This document shows positions 43,532-52,385 of a stretch of 64,000 bases of DNA, in pieces. The stretch lies in assembly GCF_016894385.1 (NCBI RefSeq), contig NZ_CP069812.1:1984001-2048000 (forward strand), read 5' to 3'. The translations under genes and the position numbers were made by a program. Every line of letters begins with the position of its first letter. Positions within the stretch are counted from its first letter, which is position 1. The notes below the pieces were generated by a model, which was given only the letters and a program-made list of their open reading frames with translations, did not search any database and was not told the origin of the DNA. Source of the DNA: Cupriavidus oxalaticus. Lineage in GTDB: Bacteria; Pseudomonadota; Gammaproteobacteria; Burkholderiales; Burkholderiaceae.

Positions 43532-45346
43532 ATGGCCGCAGAAGGGAATGCAAGCCAGCTGGTCGGCATTGTCACGCTGCTGGGCGCAGCAGTGGTGGCG
43601 GTACCGCTGTTCAAGCGCATCGGGCTGGGCTCGGTGCTGGGATACCTGGCCGCGGGGCTGGCCATCGGGCCCTACGGCCTGGGGCTGGTGACCGACGCGC
43701 AGACCATTATCCATGTCGCCGAGCTCGGCGTGGTGATGTTCCTCTTCGTCATCGGGCTGGAGATGAACCCCTTGCACCTGTGGAACCTGCGCGGCCAGAT
43801 CTTTGGGCTGGGCAGCATGCAGGTGGGGCTGTGCGCGCTCCTGCTTACCGGCGTGGGCATGGCCTTCGGCTTTCCGTGGCAGGTCTCGTTCGTCAGCGGC
43901 GCGGGCTTCGTGCTCACGTCGACGGCCATCGTCATGCAGGTACTGGCCGAGCGCGGCGACATCCTGGCGCCGCGCGGCCAGCGCATCGTCTCCATCCTGC
44001 TGTTCGAAGACCTGCTGATCGTGCCGCTGCTGGCCGTGGTGGCCTTCCTGGCGCCGGCCGACGCGGCGCTCGCGCCCAGCTCGTCGCTGTGGCAGCGCAT
44101 CGGCATCGCGGCGCTGTCGCTGGGTGCGCTGGTGGCGGCGGGGCTGTGGCTGCTGAATCCCATGTTCCGCGTGCTGGCCAGGGCCAAGGCGCGCGAGGTG
44201 ATGACGGCCGCCGCGCTGCTGGTGGTGCTGGGCGCGGCACTGCTGATGGAACTGGGCGGCCTGTCGATGGCGATGGGCGCGTTCGTCGCCGGCGTGCTGC
44301 TGTCCGAGTCCACCTTCCGCCACCAGCTGGAAGCGGACATCGAGCCATTTCGCGGCCTGCTGCTGGGCCTCTTCTTCCTGGGCGTGGGCATGGCGCTCAA
44401 CCTGGACGTGGTGGCGCGCAACTGGCAACTCGTCACCGCCGGCGTGGTGGCGCTGATGGTCGCGAAGGCGCTGTGCATCTACGTGGTGGCGCGGCTGACC
44501 CGAAGCGACCATGCCGAAGCGGTCGACCGCGCCATCCTGATGGCCCAGGGCGGCGAATTCGCCTTCGTGCTGTTCACCGAGGCGCTCAAGCTCCAGGTCA
44601 TGAGCCCGGAGGTCAATGCCAGCATGACGGCCATCGTCGTGCTCTCGATGGCCATCACCCCGCTGGTGGTGGTTCTCCACAAGCGCTTCAGGCGCGCCGA
44701 CGCGGTGCGGCTCGACGGCGTCGAGGCGCCGCGGGACCTGCAGGGCAACGTGCTCATCATCGGCTTCGGCCGCGTCGGGCAGATCGCCACCCAGGGGCCG
44801 CTCGCCAAGGGCGCGCAGTTGTCCATCATCGACAACGATCCCGACGTGATCCGCGCCGCCGAGCCCTACGGCTTCAAGGTCTACTACGGCGACGGGGCCC
44901 GCGCCGACGTGCTGCACGCCGCCGGCGCGCACCGCGCCCGTGCCATCGTGGTCTGCGTCAACGACAAGGACGCGGCCACCCGCATCGTCGAGAACGCGCG
45001 GCGCGAATGCCCGCAGGTCAAGCTGATCGTGCGCGCCTTCGACCGCGAGCACGCGCTGGAACTGGTCAGGAGCGATGCCGACCACGTGGTGCGCGAGACC
45101 TTTGAATCGGCGCTGCAGATGGGCCGGCAGGCCGTGCTGGCGCTGGGCGCCACCGAGGACGAGGCCGACGCGCTGACCGAGCAGGTGCGCAGCCGCGACG
45201 CCGAGCGCTTTGCGCTGGAAACCGCGGGCGCCGCCTTCGCCGGGCGCGCGCTGGTGCTGGGCAATATCGAATACATCGAGCCGCCGCGGCACGACAAGAA
45301 GCCGGCGGCGGCGAATCCGGCGGCGCAGGGAGCGTCCGAAGCCTGA
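43532..45346 (+). CDS. Kef-type potassium/proton antiporter (CPA2 family)
   Basis: A 604-residue protein. Residues 8-385 form the CPA2 exchanger domain with about a dozen membrane helices (LGYLAAGLAIGPYGLG near residue 40, GFVLTSTAIVMQVLAERGD near residue 125, GAFVAGVLLSES near residue 250). A RCK/TrkA_N NAD-binding domain follows near residue 405 with IIGFGRVGQ and IDNDPDVI. The sequence is of the KefB/KefC kind, gated by glutathione adducts. The ATG at 43532 has AAGGAAG upstream. It lies between marR and the phthalate operon; protection during electrophile or acid stress is inference. Confidence 0.9.
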   Translation: MAAEGNASQLVGIVTLLGAAVVAVPLFKRIGLGSVLGYLAAGLAIGPYGLGLVTDAQTIIHVAELGVVMFLFVIGLEMNPLHLWNLRGQIFGLGSMQVGLCALLLTGVGMAFGFPWQVSFVSGAGFVLTSTAIVMQVLAERGDILAPRGQRIVSILLFEDLLIVPLLAVVAFLAPADAALAPSSSLWQRIGIAALSLGALVAAGLWLLNPMFRVLARAKAREVMTAAALLVVLGAALLMELGGLSMAMGAFVAGVLLSESTFRHQLEADIEPFRGLLLGLFFLGVGMALNLDVVARNWQLVTAGVVALMVAKALCIYVVARLTRSDHAEAVDRAILMAQGGEFAFVLFTEALKLQVMSPEVNASMTAIVVLSMAITPLVVVLHKRFRRADAVRLDGVEAPRDLQGNVLIIGFGRVGQIATQGPLAKGAQLSIIDNDPDVIRAAEPYGFKVYYGDGARADVLHAAGAHRARAIVVCVNDKDAATRIVENARRECPQVKLIVRAFDREHALELVRSDADHVVRETFESALQMGRQAVLALGATEDEADALTEQVRSRDAERFALETAGAAFAGRALVLGNIEYIEPPRHDKKPAAANPAAQGASEA

Positions 45347-45560
45347 AGACTGGCCCACCGGGCGACCGCACGGGGACTGTGGCTGGCAGCCCCGTTTCCT
45401 CCAACACATCGCCGGCCGCTCCCCTCCCCCTTTCCCCTTCCCCTCCCGATCTTCCCGGCTGCGACCTGCCTGCTTCGCGCCGGCACGTTTTCGCCCGTCC
45501 ACCGAGCATCTCGCAAGCCGATACCTTGCGTCCCCGCCGGCCGCCTACGCCCTCCTTTAA

Positions 45561-45572
45561 TTAGCCCCCTAA
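45561..45572. promoter_or_regulatory. Upstream copy of the MarR-type operator
   Basis: TTAGC-CC-CCTAA differs from the perfect palindrome at 42295 by one base, and its flank CCTAAGTATTTT is shared with the third copy. Centre-to-centre distance to the copy at 45630 is 69 bp, compatible with cooperative binding or looping. Confidence 0.65.
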
Positions 45573-45601
45573 GTATTTTCCCTTGGTTTCCCAATCCAGC
45601 C

Positions 45602-45641
45602 TTGCCATCGATGTTCACGCTGATTATTCTTAGGCCACTAA
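45602..45641 (+). promoter_or_regulatory. Probable promoter and MarR-type operator of the phthalate operon
   Basis: TTGCCA at 45602-45607 and TATTCT at 45625-45630 are spaced by 17 bases. The palindrome TTAGG-CC-ACTAA at 45630-45641 begins at the end of the -10 element, the same geometry as at the hemerythrin promoter. The ATG of the dioxygenase gene is 70 bases downstream. The TATTCT box is only a fair match. Confidence 0.6.
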
Positions 45642-45710
45642 GTATTTTTCAAGCAAAGCCAGAACGCCAGACCGGCCAGCGCCCGGGATGCGATGGCCAG
45701 GAGCCCCCCA

Positions 45711-47030
45711 ATGATGACGAAGGAAGAAAACGATCTGCTGTGCCGTGTGGAAGGCGATGCCCCGATGGGGCAGCTGATGCGCCGGCACTGGACGCCGGTT
45801 TGCCTGCTAGAGGAAGTGACGGAGCCCGATGGCGCGCCGGTGAAGGCGCGCGTGTTCGGCGAGGACCTGGTCGTGTTCCGCGACAGCGACGGCCGCGTCG
45901 GCGTGATGGACGAGTACTGCCCGCACCGCAGGGCATCGCTGGTCTTCGGCCGCAACGAGGAAGGCGGCCTGCGCTGCCTCTATCACGGCTGGAAGATGGA
46001 CGTGGAGGGCAACGTGCTGGAGATGGTCTCCGAGCCCGCATCCAGCGGCATGGCGGAGAAAGTCAAGCACAAGGCCTATCCCGTCAAGGAATGGGGCGGC
46101 ATGGTGTGGGCGTACATGGGACCGGCGGACGCGGTGCCGGAATTCGTGCCGCCACGCTGGGCGCCGACCGAGGATGCCCGCGTCAGCATCGCCAAAGTGC
46201 TGCTGCCCTGCAACTGGGCACAGGTGCTGGAGGGCGCGATCGATTCCGCGCATAGCTCGAGCCTGCACAGCTCGGACATGGTGCCGGCGCGCGTGGACTG
46301 CGCCAAGGCAACCGACAGCCTGTGGCTGCGCCCTTCGACCGACAAGGCGCCGCGGCTGCAGGTGCAGCGCGGCGGCTACGGCTTCCGCTACGCCGCCATC
46401 CGCAGGCCGATCCAGCAGGCGCAGACGCATGACTATGTGCGCTCCACGGTCTTCGTTGCGCCGGCGACCGCGCTGATCCCGCCGAACAACCTCTACAACG
46501 TCGCCAACATCAACGTGCCGATGGACGACACCAACACGGCGTTCTACTTCATCGCCTGGGGCCATCCGGCACAGACGCCTGAAACGGAGACGTGGCGCAA
46601 GTTCCTGCGCCAGACCGTCGGCGTGGACCTGGACGCGTACTACCGCCCGCTGCGCAACGTCGACAACCGCTTCTGGCAGGACCGCCAGGCGATGAAGGCG
46701 GGCAACTTCACCGGGATTGCCGGCTTCCCGAACCAGGACGTCGCGATGTGGCTGACGATGGGCCCGATCGCCGACCGCAGCCACGACCGGCTGGGCGCGA
46801 GCGATCTCGCCATCGTCGAGTTCCGCAAGCAGATGCTGGACGCCGTCAGGGCCTTCCAGCAAGGCGGCGAAGCGATCGGCACGGGCGCCAATACGATTCC
46901 CGCCGACGTCTGCGCATTCCAGGCGATCGTGCCGAAGGCCGATGACTGGCGTACGTTCAACGTGCAATACGTCTGGGCCGGCGGGCAGGACCTGCCCGAG
47001 CTGGAGCCGTCGTACTCCGTCACGGCGTGA
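45711..47030 (+). CDS. ophA2: Phthalate 4,5-dioxygenase oxygenase subunit
   Basis: A 439-residue Rieske oxygenase alpha subunit, no beta subunit. The Rieske [2Fe-2S] ligands are Cys70 and His72 (YCPHR) and Cys89 and His92 (CLYHGW). The catalytic iron site is Asp178, His181, His186 (DSAHSSSLH). Numbering from the ATG at 45711 matches the Asp178 I recall for Burkholderia phthalate dioxygenase; GGAG lies 7 bases upstream of this ATG. The enzyme would add O2 to phthalate at C4-C5 with electrons from the reductase at 49008. First gene of the operon with the decarboxylase, NadC, reductase and dehydrogenase. Confidence 0.88.
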   Translation: MMTKEENDLLCRVEGDAPMGQLMRRHWTPVCLLEEVTEPDGAPVKARVFGEDLVVFRDSDGRVGVMDEYCPHRRASLVFGRNEEGGLRCLYHGWKMDVEGNVLEMVSEPASSGMAEKVKHKAYPVKEWGGMVWAYMGPADAVPEFVPPRWAPTEDARVSIAKVLLPCNWAQVLEGAIDSAHSSSLHSSDMVPARVDCAKATDSLWLRPSTDKAPRLQVQRGGYGFRYAAIRRPIQQAQTHDYVRSTVFVAPATALIPPNNLYNVANINVPMDDTNTAFYFIAWGHPAQTPETETWRKFLRQTVGVDLDAYYRPLRNVDNRFWQDRQAMKAGNFTGIAGFPNQDVAMWLTMGPIADRSHDRLGASDLAIVEFRKQMLDAVRAFQQGGEAIGTGANTIPADVCAFQAIVPKADDWRTFNVQYVWAGGQDLPELEPSYSVTA

Positions 47031-47097
47031 GGCGCCCATCTCTCCATATCCCCGCTGGGCACTACCCGCATTCCCCCGAGCCCCCACTCCATCACCG

Positions 47098-48087
47098 ATG
47101 ACCAGACTCCGCCTCTCCGTCGCCATGGGCGACTATGACCGTACCCGCGCGCTGCTCGATGGCCGCGTCCAGATCGACGGCGTCGATCCCGTCTACATGA
47201 CGCTCAACCCCGAGGAAATGTTCTTCCGCGCCATGCGCAGCCAGGACTTCGATATCAGCGAGCTGTCTTTCTCCAGCTACCTGGTCAGGCACGCGCGCGG
47301 CGACTGCCCGTACATCGCGGTGCCCGTGTTCCTCTCGCGGGCGTTCCGCCACACCTCCATCTACGTGCGCAAGGACCGTATCGGACGTCCCCAGGACCTG
47401 AAAGGCTGCCGCATCGGCATTCCCGAGTACCAGCTCACCGCGATCGTGTGGGCGCGTGCGATCCTGCAGGACGACTTTGGCATCCACCCGTCCGATGTGA
47501 CCTGGGTACGCGGCGGCATCGATACGCCGGGGCGTCCTGAGAAGGTGAAGCTGCAGCTTCCCGCCGATGTCCGCGTCGAGGCAGCGCCCGAAGGCCGCAC
47601 GATCTCCGACCTGCTCGACAGCGGCGAGATCGACGGCTTCATCGCACCGCGGCCCCCGGGCGCGGCGGCCCTGCGCAACGAAAACGTGGGCTGGCTCTTC
47701 GACGATCCGACCGCCGAGGCGAAAGACTACTTCCGGCGCACCGGCGTGTTTCCCATCATGCATGTGGTGGGCATCCGCAAGACCCTTGCCGAGGCGCAGC
47801 CGTGGTTGCCGGGCGCCGTATTCAAGGCGTTCAGCCAGTCCAAGGCGTACGCGCTGGCGCAGTTGTCCGATACCTCCGCGACCAAGGTGACGATGCCGTT
47901 CGTGGAGGAGATGCTGAAGGCCGCGCGCGAGACGCTGGGCGAGGACTACTGGTCGTACGGCGTGCAGGCGAACCTGCGCACGCTGGAGACGTTCTCCCGC
48001 CATCACCATGGCCAGGGCCTGTCCGAGCGGCTGGTACCGGTGGCGGAAATGTTCCATCCCGCCACCTACGAGTCCTACAGCATCTGA
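47098..48087 (+). CDS. ophC: 4,5-dihydroxyphthalate decarboxylase
   Basis: A 329-residue protein of the family that resembles ABC-transporter binding proteins but acts as 4,5-dihydroxyphthalate decarboxylase, giving protocatechuate. It has no signal peptide, which argues for the enzyme. Recognisable segments are LSVAMGDYDRTRALLDGRV at the N-terminus, FDISELSFSSYLV near residue 55 and HTSIYVRKDRIGRPQDLKG near residue 85, with DGFIAPRPPG near residue 185. It follows the oxygenase gene by 67 bases. Its product feeds the pca genes at 53454-57404. Confidence 0.87.
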   Translation: MTRLRLSVAMGDYDRTRALLDGRVQIDGVDPVYMTLNPEEMFFRAMRSQDFDISELSFSSYLVRHARGDCPYIAVPVFLSRAFRHTSIYVRKDRIGRPQDLKGCRIGIPEYQLTAIVWARAILQDDFGIHPSDVTWVRGGIDTPGRPEKVKLQLPADVRVEAAPEGRTISDLLDSGEIDGFIAPRPPGAAALRNENVGWLFDDPTAEAKDYFRRTGVFPIMHVVGIRKTLAEAQPWLPGAVFKAFSQSKAYALAQLSDTSATKVTMPFVEEMLKAARETLGEDYWSYGVQANLRTLETFSRHHHGQGLSERLVPVAEMFHPATYESYSI

Positions 48088-48132
48088 CGAACGCGCGGGC
48101 GCCCCCCTGCCCGCGCACATCCAGGAGCAAAG

Positions 48133-48993
48133 ATGTTCGAGTACAACGAAACCCTCGAGCAGGCGCTGCGCCGCAACGTCGACGACGCGCTGCGCGAGGA
48201 CATCGGGCGCGCCGACTGGACGGCGCAGCTCGTGCCTGCGGCCAGGCACGTGCAGGCGCGCGTGGTGGCGAAGGAAAACGCGGTGATCGCGGGCCAGCCG
48301 TGGTTCGACGCATGCGTGGCGCGGCTCGATCCGGACGCGTCGATCGCATGGCGGATTGCCGAGGGCGAGGCCGTGCTGGCCGGCGCCGAGGTCTGCCGCA
48401 TCACCGCAGACGCGCGGGCACTGCTGTCCGCCGAACGCCCGGCGCTGAATTTCCTGCAGACGTTGTCCGGCGTCGCCACCGTGACGCGCCGCTACGTCGA
48501 GCGGATCGCCGGGGTATCGCCCAATCCGAACGGCTGCGCGATGCTCGACACCCGCAAGACGCTGCCCGGGCTGCGCCTGGCGCAGAAATACGCGGTCCGC
48601 GTGGGCGGCGGCGCCAACCATCGCCTGGGGCTGTGGGACGCCATCCTGATCAAGGAGAACCATATCGCCGCGGCCGGCGGCGTGCGCGAGGCGCTCGAAC
48701 GCGCAGCGCAGCTGGGTGCCGGCGTGCCGGTGCAGATCGAGGTGGAAGACCTGGAGGAGCTGGCGGCAGCCCTGGCCGCCGGGGCCACCAGCATCCTGCT
48801 GGACGACTTCAGCCTCGACGACATGCGGCGCGCCTGCGCGCTGAACGCCGGGCGGGCGCTGCTGGAGGTCTCCGGTGGCGTCGACCTCGAATCGCTGCAG
48901 GCCATCGCCGCCACCGGCGTGGACCGGATCTCCAGCGGCAAGCTGACCAAGGACGTGCGCGCGATCGACCTGTCGATGCGCATCGTCGACTGA
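48133..48993 (+). CDS. nadC: Quinolinate phosphoribosyltransferase (NadC) paralogue within the phthalate operon
   Basis: A 286-residue NadC-type enzyme. MLDTRKTLPGLRLAQKYAVRVGGGANHRLGLWDAILIKENHI, read as its separate motifs DTRKT, GGGANHR and IKENH, carries the active-site Arg, Lys, His and Glu residues and is complete. NadC makes nicotinate mononucleotide from quinolinate. Phthalate is an isostere and known inhibitor of this enzyme, and I recall a similar extra copy in Burkholderia phthalate loci. A spare enzyme made together with phthalate enzymes would protect NAD synthesis. Gaps are 45 and 14 bases to its neighbours. Confidence 0.87.
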   Translation: MFEYNETLEQALRRNVDDALREDIGRADWTAQLVPAARHVQARVVAKENAVIAGQPWFDACVARLDPDASIAWRIAEGEAVLAGAEVCRITADARALLSAERPALNFLQTLSGVATVTRRYVERIAGVSPNPNGCAMLDTRKTLPGLRLAQKYAVRVGGGANHRLGLWDAILIKENHIAAAGGVREALERAAQLGAGVPVQIEVEDLEELAAALAAGATSILLDDFSLDDMRRACALNAGRALLEVSGGVDLESLQAIAATGVDRISSGKLTKDVRAIDLSMRIVD

Positions 48994-49007
48994 CAGGAAT
49001 GCGCATC

Positions 49008-49991
49008 ATGACTACCACACCGCACCATCCCGAACCCCATGCAGACACGCCGATGCTGCTGCGCATCGCGCGCATCCACGACGCCGCGCAAGGCATCCGC
49101 AGCTTCGAGTTCGTGCAGGCGGACGGCACCGAACTGCCGCCGTTCACGCCGGGCTCGCACATCAAGGTGCAGGTGCCCAACGGCATGCTGCGCAAGTACT
49201 CGCTGTGCAACGACCCCGCCGAGCGTCACCGCTACGTGATCACCGTGAAGCGCGACGAACAGGGACAGGGTGGCTCGAAGAGCCTGTGCGACGACGCCGG
49301 CGAGGGCGACCTGATCCCGGTCGGCCTGCCTGACAACGCCTTTCCGCTGCAGGAGGATGCCAGGGCATTCGTCTTCATCGCCGGCGGCATCGGCATTACG
49401 CCGATTCTCTCGATGATCCGCAGCTTCGACGAGCTTTCCACCGCAAAGTGGCGGCTCTATTACTTCACGCGCTCGCCGGAAAGCACGGCTTTCCTGGACG
49501 AACTGCAGGCGCCCGAACTCAAGGGAAAGGTGAAGATCCACCACGATTTCGGCGATCCTGCCAGGGCCTTCGATCTGTGGCCGGTGCTCGAGCGCCCGTG
49601 CGACACCCACATCTACTGCTGCGGCCCGCGCGGCCTGATGGAGGCGGTGCGCGACATGTCGGGGCACTGGCCCGCCACCCGGATCCACTTCGAAAGCTTC
49701 AACGAGGGCGGCGGCGTGCGCGCCGATGACAAGCCGTTCGACGTGGTGCTCAGCCGCAGCGGGCAACGCTACGAAGTGCCGGTCGGGGCGAGCATCCTGA
49801 ACGTGCTGCGCCAGCATGGCTGCAATGTGCCGTCATCCTGCGAGAGCGGCACCTGCGGCACCTGCCGCACCGGGCTGGTCTCGGGCGAGGCGGACCATCG
49901 CGACATGGTGCTGATGCCGGAGGAGATGGACCACCAGGTGATGATCTGCGTCTCGCGGGCAAAGTGCGCGGAACTGGTGATCGACCTATGA
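49008..49991 (+). CDS. ophA1: Phthalate dioxygenase reductase
   Basis: A 327-residue reductase with FMN, NADH and plant-type [2Fe-2S] domains in that order. The flavin site shows RKYSLCNDP near residue 60, the nucleotide domain has [16 protein letters not shown] near residue 118 and [13 protein letters not shown] near residue 203, and the C-terminal ferredoxin domain carries [12 protein letters not shown] plus a distal Cys near residue 316. I chose the ATG at 49008 because AGGA is 9 bases upstream; the in-frame ATG at 48999 has the motif too close. The stop overlaps the next gene by four bases (ATGA). Confidence 0.9.
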   Translation: MTTTPHHPEPHADTPMLLRIARIHDAAQGIRSFEFVQADGTELPPFTPGSHIKVQVPNGMLRKYSLCNDPAERHRYVITVKRDEQGQGGSKSLCDDAGEGDLIPVGLPDNAFPLQEDARAFVFIAGGIGITPILSMIRSFDELSTAKWRLYYFTRSPESTAFLDELQAPELKGKVKIHHDFGDPARAFDLWPVLERPCDTHIYCCGPRGLMEAVRDMSGHWPATRIHFESFNEGGGVRADDKPFDVVLSRSGQRYEVPVGASILNVLRQHGCNVPSSCESGTCGTCRTGLVSGEADHRDMVLMPEEMDHQVMICVSRAKCAELVIDL

Positions 49992-51217
49992 GCGCCAACG
50001 CAACCCGGCAAGTACGCCTGGGCGTGGTCGGGCTCGGCCGGGCCTTCTCGCTGATGCTGCCCACGTTCCTCGCGGACCAGCGCGTGCGGCTCGCCGCCGC
50101 CTGCGATCCGCGCGAGGCGGCACGCCAGCAGTTCGCGCGCGATTTCGATGCGCCTGTCTATGAGGATTTGGCGGCAATGGTGACGTCGCCCGACCTCGAT
50201 GCCGTCTACATCGCGAGCCCGCACCAGTACCATGCCGCGCATGCGTGCCTGGCGGCGGAACACGGCAAGCACCTGCTGGTGGAAAAGCCGATGGCGATCT
50301 CGCTGGCCGAGTGCGACCGGATCATCGAGGCTTGCGGGCGCGGCGGCGTACGTGTGATCGTGGGGCATTGCCACAGCTTCGATTCGCCATACCTGCACGC
50401 GCGGCAACTGATCGCGTCAGGGCGCTTCGGCGCGGTGCGCATGATCCACGCGCTGAACTACACCGACTTCCTGTACCGCCCGCGGCGCCCGGAAGAATTG
50501 CAGACGGAGGCCGGCGGCGGCGTGGTATTCAGCCAGGCCGCGCACCAGGTCGACGTGGTGCGGCTGCTGGCAGGCGCTCCCGCCACACGTGTGCGCGCGA
50601 CACTGGGCAGATGGGACCCGGCCCGTCCGACCGAGGGCGCCTATGGCGCCATGCTCTGGTTCGAGGACGGCGCCTACGCGTCGCTCACCTACAGCGGCTA
50701 TGGCCGGTTCGACACGGACCCGTGGAACGGCGGCTTCAGCGAGATGGGATTCGCCACGCGCGAGGCGGACTACGGCCGCGCGCGCCGCAAGCTGGCGTCG
50801 ATCGGCTCGGCGGACGCGGAGGCGCGCCTGAAGGCGGATGGCACCTATGGCGGCCCGTCGTGGCAGGCACCCGCCGGCGCCGAACGCGCCCTCTCAAACC
50901 AGCACTTCGGCCCCGTCATCGTGAGCTGCGAGCATGCCGATATCCGGCCGATGCCGGACGGCATCTGGGTCTACGCCGACTCGCAGCGCGAGCACATCCC
51001 CCTGCCGGCACCGGCGGTGCCCCGCTTCGAGGTCATCGACGAACTGGTCGATGCCGTCGTCCATGGGCGCGAGCCGCTCCATGATGGCGCGTGGGCACGC
51101 TCCACGCTCGAGGTCTGCCTGGCAATGCTGACCTCGGCGCGCGAGGAGCGGGACGTGACGCTCACGCGCCAGGCAAGGGCTTCGCCACATCCGGCCGACG
51201 TATCACCGGTCGCCTGA
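49988..51217 (+). CDS. ophB: Phthalate dihydrodiol dehydrogenase (Gfo/Idh/MocA family)
   Basis: A 409-residue oxidoreductase with an N-terminal Rossmann domain ([13 protein letters not shown] near residue 10, [30 protein letters not shown] near residues 75-105) and a C-terminal Gfo/Idh domain ([13 protein letters not shown] near residue 180). The EKP motif is the usual Gfo/Idh hallmark. In phthalate operons this family oxidises cis-4,5-dihydrodiol to 4,5-dihydroxyphthalate with NAD(P)+, which fits the context between reductase and decarboxylase. Translationally coupled to the reductase. Confidence 0.85.
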   Translation: MSANATRQVRLGVVGLGRAFSLMLPTFLADQRVRLAAACDPREAARQQFARDFDAPVYEDLAAMVTSPDLDAVYIASPHQYHAAHACLAAEHGKHLLVEKPMAISLAECDRIIEACGRGGVRVIVGHCHSFDSPYLHARQLIASGRFGAVRMIHALNYTDFLYRPRRPEELQTEAGGGVVFSQAAHQVDVVRLLAGAPATRVRATLGRWDPARPTEGAYGAMLWFEDGAYASLTYSGYGRFDTDPWNGGFSEMGFATREADYGRARRKLASIGSADAEARLKADGTYGGPSWQAPAGAERALSNQHFGPVIVSCEHADIRPMPDGIWVYADSQREHIPLPAPAVPRFEVIDELVDAVVHGREPLHDGAWARSTLEVCLAMLTSAREERDVTLTRQARASPHPADVSPVA

Positions 51218-51341
51218 ACCCATGGCTCGCCCAAGACCACCATCCGGATAACCCCAGCGCAGCGAGCCCACGAATGCCGTCGTCAGAACGGCATCGCCAG
51301 GGGCCGCCGCATGCACTACGATCGTAACGTGGAGACAACAC

Positions 51342-52343
51342 ATGAACCGCCCCCAAACCCGGCTTGCACGACGCAGGCTTTGCCTCAGCCTGGGCCTCGG
51401 CCTCACCGCAGCCTTCGTTCCCGCATTGGCCATGGCCAGCACCGATGCCTGGCCCGCCAAGGCCATCCGCTTCATTGTTCCCTATGCGCCCGGCGGCTTG
51501 CCTGACACCGTTGCACGCGTTCTGTCCCAGCAGCTCACCCAACGACTGGGCAAGCCGGTCGTCGTCGACAACCGGCCCGGCGCCAATGGCGTGGTCGCCG
51601 CCCAGGCGCTCATGACGAGCCCTGCCGACGGCTACACGTTCCTGGTGACCGACGGCTCGATGATGTCCATCAATCCGGCGATCTACAAGAACCTGTCCTA
51701 TGAACCCAAGCGCGATTTCGTACCCGTCTCGCTTGCCGCCAGGTCCCCGCTCTTCCTCGCCGTCAATGCACGCGTTCCAGCCAACTCGCTCAACGATTTT
51801 GTCGCGCTGGCGAAATCCAGATCGGGTGCGCTGAACTACGGATCTTCCGGCATCGGCAGCACCCATCACCTGTCGATGGAAGCACTGAAAACCGCCCTCA
51901 AGCTGGATATCAAGCACGTGCCGTTCCGTGGCTCCGGCCAGTCCGTTCCGGCTTTGATCGGGGACCAGGTCCAGGTGGTGTTTGCCGCCTTGCCTTCGCT
52001 ATCCGGCTTCGTCAAATCGGGGCAAGTCAAGATTCTGGGCACCAACTCGCTGAAGCGCTCCGATCTCGCGCCGCAGATTCCGGCGATCTCCGAGGTGGTG
52101 CCAGGCTACGACTTCGCCGTGACGGTCGGATTGCTTGCCGCAAAGGGAACCCCGGACGCCGTGGTCAAAAAAATGGCCAGCGCGGTTTCCGAGGCAGTCA
52201 AGATGCCCGAGGTGGTCTCGCAGTTCCACGTTGCCGGTATCGAACCCGTGGGAGGATCGAGCGCGGACTACGCGAAGGTCATTGCCGACGAGGCGGCTCG
52301 CTATGCGCAGACCATCAAGGTTGCGCATGTCATTGCCGAGTAA
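51342..52343 (+). CDS. Bug-family periplasmic binding protein of the phthalate cluster
   Basis: A 333-residue Bug/TctC protein with a signal peptide (RLARRRLCLSLGLGLTAAFVPALAMAS) and the ligand loop IRFIVPYAPGGLPDTVARVL near residue 45, then NRPGANGVVAAQ. It is placed directly after the phthalate dihydrodiol dehydrogenase gene, with 124 bases between, and before pcaQ. It could bind phthalate or a related dicarboxylate in the periplasm, but no TctA/B or other permease is in the cluster. Confidence 0.88.
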   Translation: MNRPQTRLARRRLCLSLGLGLTAAFVPALAMASTDAWPAKAIRFIVPYAPGGLPDTVARVLSQQLTQRLGKPVVVDNRPGANGVVAAQALMTSPADGYTFLVTDGSMMSINPAIYKNLSYEPKRDFVPVSLAARSPLFLAVNARVPANSLNDFVALAKSRSGALNYGSSGIGSTHHLSMEALKTALKLDIKHVPFRGSGQSVPALIGDQVQVVFAALPSLSGFVKSGQVKILGTNSLKRSDLAPQIPAISEVVPGYDFAVTVGLLAAKGTPDAVVKKMASAVSEAVKMPEVVSQFHVAGIEPVGGSSADYAKVIADEAARYAQTIKVAHVIAE

Positions 52344-52385
52344 GAAGTAAGCGAAGCCCGTCCGCCGCTGTTCCTGAGCTGCCCG

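Larger units (their letters stand above)
45347..45710. other. Regulatory region of the phthalate operon
   Basis: This 364-base gap contains a pyrimidine-rich stretch near 45420-45450 followed by A/T-rich DNA with two copies of the MarR-type palindrome (45561-45572 and 45630-45641). No small gene was seen. Confidence 0.55.

Noticed and set aside
43508..45502. A 664-codon reverse-strand open frame antisense to the Kef-type antiporter gene
   Set aside because: It is the shadow of a GC-rich gene in the opposite phase. Its translation is His/Arg/Gln-rich low-complexity sequence with no domain, while the plus strand encodes a complete CPA2 protein with RCK domain.
48999..49001. ATG at 48999 as start of the dioxygenase reductase
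   Set aside because: AGG is adjacent to it, too close for initiation; the ATG at 49008 has AGGA at 9 bases and gives the better N-terminus.
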